A stretch of DNA of 14,599 nucleotides, from contig QNDZ01000022.1 in the NCBI GenBank assembly GCA_003646055.1, positions 1 through 14,599 on the forward strand, given 5' to 3'. Under the pieces are notes generated by a model, which did no database searches, had not been told where the DNA came from, and saw nothing but the letters and a program-made list of their open reading frames with translations. Source of the DNA: a bacterium. Its GTDB lineage: Bacteria; Hydrothermota; UBA3072; B12-G15. The position numbers and the translations under genes were made by a program. Within the stretch, counting starts at the first letter, position 1, and each line of letters starts with the position of its first letter. Shown here piece after piece: positions 1-6,501 of the stretch.

Positions 1-339
1 AGACCCGTAAAGTATTATCACTGGGAGTAAGGAAGGACCTCTGAATAAATGGATAAGAGGAACAAACCCGGGTATCGGGTTAAAATCTCCTGTGTAAATA
101 CTTACAACTGCAAAGGGGATATATAGGAAATAAACAAAGGAGTGTATTCCACCTCCTATCTCTATGATTGTTGATGTAATAAGAAGGGATGTTACAAAGT
201 CAGGCCTTCTGAACTTCCAGAAGAGAAAGATGAATATTCCCTCAAGCAGGAGAGAGACATAAGGAAGTCTAAAGGGAAGGGGGAATAGAAGAAGGGCTAC
301 AAATGTAATTAACGGGATAACAAACAGAAACCTCTTCAA
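1..339 (-). CDS. Membrane protein of unknown function, N-terminal fragment (cut by window edge)
   Basis: This is an open frame of 113 residues that runs off the window at base 1. It starts with TTG at 339-337, which overlaps the TGA of the upstream queT-like gene as TTGA, with AAAGGAG just ahead, so translation is probably coupled. The visible part is very hydrophobic: a short basic start (LKRF), then about three or four membrane segments joined by short loops such as KFRRPD and the acidic TGDFNP loop. It could be the membrane sensor part of a histidine kinase or diguanylate cyclase, or a transporter, but nothing in the visible part settles this and I do not assign a function. It is the third gene of the sir2-queT transcription unit. 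Confidence 0.6.
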   Translation of the reverse strand, partial: MKRFLFVIPLITFVALLLFPLPFRLPYVSLLLEGIFIFLFWKFRRPDFVTSLLITSTIIEIGGGIHSFVYFLYIPFAVVSIYTGDFNPIPGFVPLIHLFRGPSLLPVIILYGS

Positions 340-818
340 TTCCACTCCTTTCTTTTCAGGAAATAGAGAAGGGGAAGCCCGAGTCCATAGGTTGCTATTG
401 CCTCACCAATAAAGATTGAGATAACGAAAAGGAGATACGGTGGCAGATGGAATGGAAGAGACGGAGGTTCAAGCAAAACCACAAGATATGCACTCACACC
501 AAAGGCATTTATGAGCAATGGGGGTAAGGGTGCAAGGTATGGTTTACCTGTCTTTGCAGTTAGATGTGTCAAAACAGCAGCAAGAAGTGTTAAAAGACTT
601 CCAACGGTCACATCAACCAGCCCGAGCCCACCAAAGAAATTTGAAATAAAACAACCTATGAAAAGCCCCCATATGGCCTCCGGGAAGAGGAAAGGAAGAA
701 CAGTAAGTGCCTCAGCAATCCTTACCTGAAATGCATAAAAACTTATGGGAGCAAGTAAAACCGTCAGTGCAACATAAACTGCAGCTATTATTGCAATCCT
801 TGCAAACCTTTTCACCAT
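336..818 (-). CDS. queT: QueT-like queuosine precursor transporter (ECF substrate-binding subunit)
   Basis: A 160-residue integral membrane protein with about five or six hydrophobic segments. It resembles the QueT family, the substrate-binding (S) subunits of energy-coupling-factor transporters predicted to import queuosine precursors such as preQ1. Family-like features are the N-terminal stretch from ALTVLLAPISFYAFQVRIAE (residues 17-36), in which the RIAEALTVLP region matches QueT proteins, followed by PEAIWGLFIGCFISNFFGG (46-64). S subunits need a shared EcfT/EcfA module, which is not in this window. The ATG at 818 lies 7 bases inside the end of sir2 with GAGAGG upstream, so the two are translationally coupled. 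The tRNA-modifying enzyme QueA is encoded about 7 kb away, which supports a queuosine role. The exact substrate is inference. Confidence 0.8.
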   Translation of the reverse strand: MVKRFARIAIIAAVYVALTVLLAPISFYAFQVRIAEALTVLPFLFPEAIWGLFIGCFISNFFGGLGLVDVTVGSLLTLLAAVLTHLTAKTGKPYLAPLPPLLINAFGVSAYLVVLLEPPSLPFHLPPYLLFVISIFIGEAIATYGLGLPLLYFLKRKEWN

Positions 819-1537
819 TTCAACCTCTCAACAACACTGTCTATATCATCATTCAGGAATACCTCTACCCTCTCCTCTGGAAAGGCACAATCACCCTTGT
901 TTATTATTACAACCTTTCCTGATGTCAGGTATGGAAGGATGGATGCTGGTTGCACAGTGAGGGATGAACCCAGAACAAGGAACAGGTCTGCCATAACACT
1001 ATGCCTCTGGGCCTCATCTATACCCATCACAGGTTCTCCAAAGAACACAACATCTGGTTTTACTACACCACCGCAGTTGCAGTAGAGTCCTTCTGTTTCC
1101 CGAAGGGTTTTCCTCATCCACTCAAAATCATAAATCTTTCCACAGGAAAGGCATCTACCAGACCTGAAACTACCGTGCAGTTCAATCACATTCTTTGAAC
1201 CTGCCATCTGGTGCAGACCATCTATATTCTGTGTTATTACCACTTTTAGTTTCCCCTTTTTCTCAAGTTCAGCCAGAAACATATGCCCCTTTGTTGGTTT
1301 TATATCCTCGTAAATATTAAGAAACTCCCTTGCAAACTGGAAAAAGTATGATGGGTCCTCCTTGAAATAATTGATATCAAAGGTTCTGTAAGGGTCATAA
1401 AGCCCGAGTGAGTAAATGCCCTTTTCACCACGAAAATCAGGTATTCCAGCAGATGTGGATATACCAGCCCCAGTGAGTGCAACTATATATTTAGAATTAT
1501 CAATCAATTCCTGTAGTTTTTCAAGTGTTTCCTGCAT
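812..1537 (-). CDS. NAD-dependent protein deacylase, Sir2/CobB family (class U type)
   Basis: This 241-residue sirtuin removes acyl groups from lysine side chains while consuming NAD, giving nicotinamide and O-acyl-ADP-ribose; it acts in the cytoplasm. Visible motifs: GAGISTSAGIPDFRG (residues 23-37) for NAD binding, TQNIDGLH (102-109), the catalytic histidine H121 in ELHGS, four zinc cysteines C129, C132, C153 and C155, and GSS (190-192) in the second NAD loop. Length and motif spacing are complete and closely like Thermotoga Sir2, a class-U sirtuin. A textbook promoter ends only 5 bases before the ATG and there is no ribosome-binding site, so the mRNA is probably leaderless. It heads the sir2-queT-membrane protein unit. 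Its protein targets cannot be read from the sequence. Confidence 0.93.
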   Translation of the reverse strand: MQETLEKLQELIDNSKYIVALTGAGISTSAGIPDFRGEKGIYSLGLYDPYRTFDINYFKEDPSYFFQFAREFLNIYEDIKPTKGHMFLAELEKKGKLKVVITQNIDGLHQMAGSKNVIELHGSFRSGRCLSCGKIYDFEWMRKTLRETEGLYCNCGGVVKPDVVFFGEPVMGIDEAQRHSVMADLFLVLGSSLTVQPASILPYLTSGKVVIINKGDCAFPEERVEVFLNDDIDSVVERLKW

Positions 1538-1542
1538 GCCAG

Positions 1543-1571
1543 ATTATAACAACAATGAATAACTCAGTCAA
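1543..1571 (-). promoter_or_regulatory. Sigma-70 type promoter of sir2, predicted leaderless
   Basis: Read on the minus strand: TTGACT, a 17-base spacer, then TATAAT (perfect -10). Only CTGGC separates the -10 box from the sir2 ATG, which puts the expected start of transcription at or within one or two bases of the start codon. No Shine-Dalgarno sequence lies upstream. Confidence 0.8.
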
Positions 1572-1685
1572 TAGAAGTGTGCTTCCCCTTGAGTTCCCTC
1601 TTCACCCTGATAAGGTCAATTAATGCGGGCAAACGAATTGTGGATTGTGCAGATATGCCCGAGAATTTTTAAATGCGTTGTTTTA
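1572..1685. other. Spacer between sir2 promoter and leuD stop, no gene seen
   Basis: About 114 bases without a convincing reading frame. I see no stem followed by a T run, so no intrinsic terminator for leuD can be called here. Part of it may be the untranslated tail of the leuD message. Confidence 0.4.
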
Positions 1686-2192
1686 TTACCCCCTATCAGG
1701 GCAGAGTTTCCTCCTCGTGTACTCAAGGAGTCCACCAGCATCCAGTATCTCCATAACCTTATCAGGGAATCTGGGGAGAGTAAATTCACCTTTTCTGCAT
1801 CTAAGAACACCCTTCTCAAGATTAATCTCAATCTCCTCCCCATCCTCAATGGCATCCACTGCCTCTGGCAATTGAATCGGGAGCAGACCATTGTTTATAC
1901 AATTTCTGAAATAAATCCGTGAAAAGGACTTTGCAATTATTGCATCAATCCCTGCATACTTCACCGCCTTTACAGCCTGCTCTCTTGAAGAGCCCATTCC
2001 GAAGTTCTTTCCCGCAACAATGAAATCACCCTTCTTCACCTTTTTCACAAATTCCGGGTCAAGGTCCTCAAGTGCATGTGAGGCCATCTCCTCTGGTTCC
2101 ATTGCTGCATATGTGTATTTACCAGGGAAGATCACATCCGTGTTTATGTCATCACCATATTTAAACACCCTGCCTTTCAGTATCTTCTCCAT
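1686..2192 (-). CDS. leuD: 3-isopropylmalate dehydratase small subunit (LeuD/HacB type)
   Basis: A 168-residue swivel-domain subunit of the aconitase superfamily. With its large iron-sulfur partner it isomerises 2-isopropylmalate to 3-isopropylmalate in leucine synthesis. Visible motifs are GDDINTDVI (residues 13-21), the substrate-binding loop GKNFGMGSSREQA (61-73) and SRIYFRNCINNGLLP (91-105). The short form is the one usual in archaea and many thermophiles, where close relatives act on homoaconitate or citramalate-derived acids, so the substrate is not certain. The large subunit (leuC) is not next to it. The start ATG is well set by AAAGGAGG five bases upstream, and the gene has its own promoter inside the end of the rqcH-like gene. 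Confidence 0.92.
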   Translation of the reverse strand: MEKILKGRVFKYGDDINTDVIFPGKYTYAAMEPEEMASHALEDLDPEFVKKVKKGDFIVAGKNFGMGSSREQAVKAVKYAGIDAIIAKSFSRIYFRNCINNGLLPIQLPEAVDAIEDGEEIEINLEKGVLRCRKGEFTLPRFPDKVMEILDAGGLLEYTRRKLCPDRG

Positions 2193-2209
2193 GTTACCTC
2201 CTTTTGTGT

Positions 2210-2237
2210 ATTTTAGAAAATTTTATTAAGTGGTCAA
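2210..2237 (-). promoter_or_regulatory. Promoter of leuD
   Basis: On the minus strand: TTGACC, 16 bases, TAAAAT, each 5 of 6 to consensus. The -35 box contains the TGA stop codon of the upstream rqcH-like gene. The leader is short, about a dozen bases, and carries a strong AAAGGAGG ribosome-binding site, in contrast to the leaderless arrangement at sir2 and tatC. Confidence 0.65.
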
Positions 2238-3649
2238 GTGGATTCAGGTCTTTCTGGTTGAACAAAAATCACCTCCTCCCTTGTTAGTATCACCTTACCC
2301 TGCTTTCCCTTTTTTGGTTTTCTAAGATACCTCACCTCAGTGAACTGGACAGGCACAAGATTTGAGTGTTTTGCCTTACTGAACCACGCTGCAATGGATG
2401 CTGCCCTCTTTATATCCCTCTCCGGCGGTCTCTTACCCTTCTCTTTCAGCCTCAATATAACATGTGAGCCAGGTGCCTCCCTCACATGGAAAAAGAGGTC
2501 ATAGGGCTTTGCAATCCTGAATGTGATCAACTCATTACCCTTTGCATTTTTCCCAACAAGTATTTTATACCCATTCTCCGTTGTGAATTCCCTGTATGGT
2601 TTTTCTGTCTGAACCCTTCCGGGCTTTTCTGGTATTTCACCATGTTCCCTCATCTGCTCCAGCCTCTCTATCTCCCTCTCAATCCTTGCAATCATCTCAT
2701 TTTTTTTCTCTTCCCTTGCCTTTGCCTTTTTATACTTCCTGTAATAATCCCTTGCATTCTCCTGGATGGTCTTTGAAGTGTCAATATCTATCACCACATC
2801 TTCACCCATGAATCCTTTCACCTTCACAGGGTTTTCCCTCTTTAAGGCCGATGCATAGGTCATGAGGAGGTCTCCATAATACCTGTATTTCTCATAATCA
2901 ACAGGGTTTTTAAGTTCCTCTATGGATTTCCTCAACGCCTGTATTTTTCTATCAATACTCCTTAAATAATTCTCCAGTCTCTTTCTCTCCCTGTCCTCCC
3001 TTTTCAACTCAAGGAATCCCCTTACTGCATCATTCATTGACCCTGCTTTTTCAAAACCAGGGATGAAGAAAGGAGAAAATGTCAAATGGTTGAAGCAGGG
3101 TTTGAATTGCCTTTTTAGAAATTCATCAATTGCATCCTCCCCAAGTGTCTTCAGATACTTTGTGAATGAAGATGTAAGCCCCTTTATTTTCTCCTCACCG
3201 ATGATTAAATTCTTCAATTCCTCTGCTGGAGATGAAAGGATATCAGGTGCATCTATCTTAACCGGGAGTGTGTAAATCCCGCTCTTTCCCTTCATGGAAA
3301 AGACAATCTCACTCCCCTGTACAAGCAGCAGGTCTCCGTGCCGTTCAAAAAACTCTGCAATTATCCTGACTTTTCCTGTATCAATTATCACAACCCTATC
3401 AAGGTCGTGCTGTTCAATGGATATGATTTTTGTGTCAAAAAAATGGGATGAAAAAAATCCAGTTCCAGACAGGTTCCTTTCCTCTGAAATGTAAATAGAC
3501 TGGGTATCCGTTGCCATGACAATATTCAGTACGTAATCAGGAACAACAATCCTGAATATATCTCCATCCCTGAGCACATCCCTTATGGGTCTTCCTTCAA
3601 TGTGCTTCAATTCCTTTATCAGATAGTGAATGGCAATTCCTGTAATCAT
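2234..3649 (-). CDS. rqcH: NFACT-family protein (RqcH/FbpA-like, ribosome quality control)
   Basis: A 471-residue cytoplasmic protein of the NFACT family (formerly called fibronectin-binding protein A). Bacterial RqcH binds the obstructed 50S subunit with its stuck peptidyl-tRNA and directs addition of C-terminal alanine tails that mark the nascent chain for proteolysis. Domain order: an NFACT-N-like half (about 1-190), a charged helical region likely forming the coiled-coil arm (about 215-340), and the NFACT-R/DUF814 domain (about 350-462) with its signature DLFFHVREAPGSHVIL (384-399). It is shorter than the roughly 550-580 residues common in Firmicutes, mostly in the N-terminal half. Its ATG overlaps the tatC stop as ATGA. 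Tail synthesis is assumed from the family; the catalytic residues of the N-terminal domain were not recognised with certainty. Confidence 0.85.
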   Translation of the reverse strand: MITGIAIHYLIKELKHIEGRPIRDVLRDGDIFRIVVPDYVLNIVMATDTQSIYISEERNLSGTGFFSSHFFDTKIISIEQHDLDRVVIIDTGKVRIIAEFFERHGDLLLVQGSEIVFSMKGKSGIYTLPVKIDAPDILSSPAEELKNLIIGEEKIKGLTSSFTKYLKTLGEDAIDEFLKRQFKPCFNHLTFSPFFIPGFEKAGSMNDAVRGFLELKREDRERKRLENYLRSIDRKIQALRKSIEELKNPVDYEKYRYYGDLLMTYASALKRENPVKVKGFMGEDVVIDIDTSKTIQENARDYYRKYKKAKAREEKKNEMIARIEREIERLEQMREHGEIPEKPGRVQTEKPYREFTTENGYKILVGKNAKGNELITFRIAKPYDLFFHVREAPGSHVILRLKEKGKRPPERDIKRAASIAAWFSKAKHSNLVPVQFTEVRYLRKPKKGKQGKVILTREEVIFVQPERPEST

Positions 3650-4341
3650 CTTCCACCCATGAATGCGGTTAAGATACTCACAAGGTAGAGGACGAACAGG
3701 GGTATGGATACAACCAGCATGGTGATGATATCAATGGTGGGGGTTATTATTGCTGAAAACAGAAGAATCCCAACTATACCAAAACGCCACTGCTTCAGGA
3801 ACGTCACAGGCTTTATTATACCTATTCTGGCAAGAAGGAATGTTCCCAGTGGAAGGAGAAAAGATAGACCCATTCCAGCAACAATCCATATGAGGAAACT
3901 CAGGTAGTTTGATACACCTATGACTGGAACCAGTATGCTTCCCCCAAAGGAGAGAAGGGTCTTAACAATAAAGGGAAGGAATATACTGTATCCTGTGTAA
4001 ACCCCTGCAAAGAAAAGGAAGAATCCAGAGACAAGGAATGCCCTTGAATATTTCCTCTCCTCATCTGTGAGTGCAGGCACAACAAACAGCCAGACCTGAT
4101 GCATTATAAATGGAAGGGAAACAAGTATTCCCAGCATAAGGGAGAGTTTAACCCTTACAAACAGGGCCTCCTGTGGAGAGAAGAAGTAGAGCTTACCTAC
4201 CTGTTCTTTCAGAAAGAGTAGTATCCGGGGTGTGAATGGATACACAACACCTGTGAACACAATCACATACACGATGGATATTATTATCCTTCTTCTCAAT
4301 TCCTCAAGGTGTTCCCAGAGTGGCATCTCCTTTTCACTCAT
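3646..4341 (-). CDS. tatC: Sec-independent (Tat) protein translocase subunit TatC
   Basis: TatC is the membrane receptor for folded proteins carrying twin-arginine signal peptides and forms the export site with TatA/TatB. The 231-residue protein shows the N-terminal signature PLWEHLEELRRR (residues 7-18), six hydrophobic segments, SPQEALFVRVK (55-65), the first-periplasmic-loop/second-cytoplasmic region with PALTDEERKYSR (89-100), and ITPTIDIITM (199-208) followed by P214. The usual glutamate of the late LYE motif is leucine here (LYL, 218-220). No tatA lies in the window. The ATG has no ribosome-binding site and sits six bases from a -10-like box, so the message may be leaderless. The downstream rqcH-like gene overlaps it by ATGA. 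Confidence 0.95.
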   Translation of the reverse strand: MSEKEMPLWEHLEELRRRIIISIVYVIVFTGVVYPFTPRILLFLKEQVGKLYFFSPQEALFVRVKLSLMLGILVSLPFIMHQVWLFVVPALTDEERKYSRAFLVSGFFLFFAGVYTGYSIFLPFIVKTLLSFGGSILVPVIGVSNYLSFLIWIVAGMGLSFLLPLGTFLLARIGIIKPVTFLKQWRFGIVGILLFSAIITPTIDIITMLVVSIPLFVLYLVSILTAFMGGR

Positions 4342-4347
4342 AGATTC

Positions 4348-4375
4348 AGGATAATGCTTATTTTCCTTATTTCAA
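4348..4375 (-). promoter_or_regulatory. Probable promoter of tatC, predicted leaderless
   Basis: On the minus strand: TTGAAA, 16 bases, TATCCT (4 of 6), then GAATCT and the tatC ATG. The six-base gap is too short for a leader, and no Shine-Dalgarno sequence is present. It lies back to back with the promoter of the plus-strand operon starting at 4382. Confidence 0.5.
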
Positions 4376-4381
4376 GGGGGA

Positions 4382-4410
4382 TTGACACCTTAAAACATTT
4401 TTGATAATAT
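4382..4410 (+). promoter_or_regulatory. Promoter of the four-gene plus-strand operon
   Basis: TTGACA (perfect) at 4382-4387, then 17 bases, then TAATAT at 4405-4410; an overlapping GATAAT at 4403-4408 is an alternative -10. It is followed by a leader of about 12 bases containing AAGGAGG at 4418-4424 ahead of the ATG at 4429. Confidence 0.65.
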
Positions 4411-4428
4411 GCAAAAAAAGGAGGAACC

Positions 4429-5046
4429 ATGAAGAAACATCTCTTGATAGCCTTAACATATGCAGCATTCTGGGGTATTGCCGAGGCAACCCTTGGATAC
4501 ATTCTCCACTTTATTCAATTCACAACGGGTCTCAGGGACATTTCTGGATTTGTCATGTTCCCCATCGGATTATTCTTCATGCTCCTTGCATACAGGGAAA
4601 CAGGGGATGAAGCATCCATATTTTATACTGGACTCTTTGCAGGTGGGATCAAACTCATAGACCTATTCATACCTGGACTGCCAAAGGGTGCAACCATAAA
4701 TCCTGCAATGGCCATAATTATTGAGTCGGGGATTGTTTTTGCAGGTATGAGATACCTCAAACCATCCAGAATCGTATATTATCTACCCTTGCTTTCACCC
4801 ATCTGGAGGACTGTATTTGTACTTGCACTTTCAATCTCTCCGGTCTCAAAGGGAATACTGAATAAGGGGCATGTGGCGGTTCTTTACTTTATTCTGATTG
4901 AGGGTATTGTCAGCGGTTTACTATGTATCCCTGTATATAAATGGATTGATACCCTGAGAAAACCCAGGATAAAACTTCACCCAACCCTTACACTCCCTCT
5001 GATTTTATTGGCGCTCATAGTGGAGTTTATAACAAACATCCTTTGA
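4429..5046 (+). CDS. Integral membrane protein of unknown function, first gene of DUF364/XdhC operon
   Basis: A 205-residue protein I do not recognise. It has about six hydrophobic segments (roughly residues 5-28, 38-55, 63-80, 90-107, 115-137 and 145-165, plus a C-terminal anchor 185-203). Notable polar residues sit in or near the membrane: E18 in the first segment, the LIDLFIPGLPKG loop (76-87), E98, and W126-R127. The shape and size recall small transporter subunits such as ECF S components, but that is a guess. It is translated from a strong AAGGAGG site and its TGA stop overlaps the ATG of the DUF364 gene as TGATG, so it is probably co-expressed with the metal/cofactor-related genes downstream, which hints at transport of a metal, cofactor or substrate. 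Confidence 0.75.
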   Translation: MKKHLLIALTYAAFWGIAEATLGYILHFIQFTTGLRDISGFVMFPIGLFFMLLAYRETGDEASIFYTGLFAGGIKLIDLFIPGLPKGATINPAMAIIIESGIVFAGMRYLKPSRIVYYLPLLSPIWRTVFVLALSISPVSKGILNKGHVAVLYFILIEGIVSGLLCIPVYKWIDTLRKPRIKLHPTLTLPLILLALIVEFITNIL

Positions 5047-5765
5047 TGAAAATCCTTCATTCACTCATTGAAGACTGCAAGGATTCACCAGTTAAGGATG
5101 TTGTTGTTGGTATTTTCAATACACTTGTAATCGCTGAAAGGGCAGGTATAGCATCCACCCTGAGACCGGTGAGGGATGAAGGTGGTATACTGCCTGAAAC
5201 AATTTCGGGAAAAACAACAAAGGAACTTGCCCGGCTCAGCCTATCTGAAAATCCCATTGAGGCATCAATCGGGCTTGCTGTAATAAATGCATCAGTTCCT
5301 CTTCCCAAACACTCCGTAGAGATAGATGGCAGGGAGTTGTTCCTTAAAAAGGGAAAGGACAAAATCTGTGCATGTATTGGCCATTTCCCGTTCATCCAGA
5401 AACTTGAACCCATGCTGAAAAAACTCTACACCTTTGAAAAGAAACCATCTGAAGGAGACCTTCCAGAGGAGAAGATCCCTGATTTTCTCCCCCTTGCAGA
5501 CGTTGTTCTGATAACAGGTATGACCCTGACAAACCACTCATTTGAAAGTGTGATGAAACATGTAAAGAAGGGAGCCTATGTCCTGTTTATGGGTCCAACA
5601 GTCCCTGTGTCTCCTATACTTTTTGACTTTGGGATTGACGCTTTATGTGGAACACTGGTCATTGAACCTGAGATGGTGAGGGAGCAGGTGAAGATGGGTG
5701 TGAGGTATAAGGATGTTAAAGGGTTAAAAAAGGTCTGTATCGCAAAGGAAAGGATGTATGGATGA
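5046..5765 (+). CDS. DUF364/DUF4213-domain protein (putative metal-related Rossmann-like protein)
   Basis: A 239-residue soluble protein with the two-part architecture of the DUF4213 (N-terminal, about 1-85) plus DUF364 (about 100-235) family, described in family databases as putative heavy-metal chelation. Family-like stretches are IGLAVINASVP (about 76-86), CACIGHFPFIQKL (about 107-119), ITGMTLTNHSFESV (about 156-169) and FMGPTVPVSPILFDFGIDAL (about 180-199). No biochemical activity is firmly known for the family. The ATG at 5046 overlaps the previous stop (TGATG); a TTG three bases earlier is a possible alternative. Its end overlaps the XdhC-like gene by 8 bases. Its place beside xdhC suggests handling of a metal or molybdenum cofactor, as an inference. 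Confidence 0.82.
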   Translation: MKILHSLIEDCKDSPVKDVVVGIFNTLVIAERAGIASTLRPVRDEGGILPETISGKTTKELARLSLSENPIEASIGLAVINASVPLPKHSVEIDGRELFLKKGKDKICACIGHFPFIQKLEPMLKKLYTFEKKPSEGDLPEEKIPDFLPLADVVLITGMTLTNHSFESVMKHVKKGAYVLFMGPTVPVSPILFDFGIDALCGTLVIEPEMVREQVKMGVRYKDVKGLKKVCIAKERMYG

Positions 5766-6501
5766 TATAATAGAGAGAATGTTCACGCTTTCCAGTAAGG
5801 GTGAACCCTTTGTTCTGATTACTGTTGTGAAAACAGAGGGGTCGTCACCCTCAACCCCCGGTCAGATGATGATTCTTGATATGAATGGCACAACCTATGG
5901 TAGTGTTGGGGGTGGAACACTGGAGATGATTGCCCTTGAAAAGGCAAATAAACTCCTTGAGAAAAAAGGCACCCTTCTGGAAGAATACAGGCTTGATGAA
6001 AAAAGCACTGACATGGTGTGTGGAGGGAAAACCACACTCTTTTATCAATACATTGGTCCCAGAAACAGACTGTACATATTCGGAGGTGGACACATCGGCA
6101 AAGAGATTGCCAGCATAATGAGGGGAACAGGGTTTTCTGTTGTTGTTATTGACCCAAGGGAAGTGGAGATAGATGGCGCAATCCATATCAAGGAAGAGTA
6201 TAATGATTTTTTAAAAAAACACAGTATAGAGGATGGTGCCTTCATTGTTGTATGCACACCCCAGCACACATGGGACTATCAGGTGCTGAAAAACCTTGAT
6301 GGCACAAATCCTGGCTATATAGGGCTTGTTGCATCAAAGAGAAAATTCAAAACAATCTTTGACAAATTGAAAAAAGAGACCAGAAATTTCCCCTTTGATG
6401 TGCTCCATTCACCAGCAGGCCTGAATATTGGTGGAAGACTGCCAAAGGAGATAGCAATATCAATATCAGCAGAAATTCAGAAAGTAAGGTATGGTTTATG
6501 A
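5758..6501 (+). CDS. XdhC/CoxI-family protein (molybdenum hydroxylase maturation factor)
   Basis: A 247-residue XdhC-family protein. XdhC of Rhodobacter binds molybdenum cofactor, promotes its sulfuration and hands it to xanthine dehydrogenase; relatives occur in selenium-dependent hydroxylase gene sets. N-terminal XdhC_CoxI domain: VKTEGSSPSTPGQMMI (residues 24-39), GSVGGGTLE (48-56) and the conserved cysteine C88 in MVCGGK. C-terminal Rossmann domain: IFGGGHIGKE (107-116), ending in the signature SPAGLNIGGRLPKEIAISI (218-236). Start ATG follows AAAGGAAAGG and overlaps the DUF364 gene by 8 bases; the next gene overlaps by ATGA. No hydroxylase structural gene is in the window, so the client enzyme must be elsewhere or the protein has another job. 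Confidence 0.88.
   Translation: MDDIIERMFTLSSKGEPFVLITVVKTEGSSPSTPGQMMILDMNGTTYGSVGGGTLEMIALEKANKLLEKKGTLLEEYRLDEKSTDMVCGGKTTLFYQYIGPRNRLYIFGGGHIGKEIASIMRGTGFSVVVIDPREVEIDGAIHIKEEYNDFLKKHSIEDGAFIVVCTPQHTWDYQVLKNLDGTNPGYIGLVASKRKFKTIFDKLKKETRNFPFDVLHSPAGLNIGGRLPKEIAISISAEIQKVRYGL

Noticed and set aside
1572..1685. Possible riboswitch or small RNA ahead of sir2-queT
   Set aside because: No preQ1-type pseudoknot elements were recognised, and the promoter lies downstream of this stretch so it would not be in the sir2 leader.
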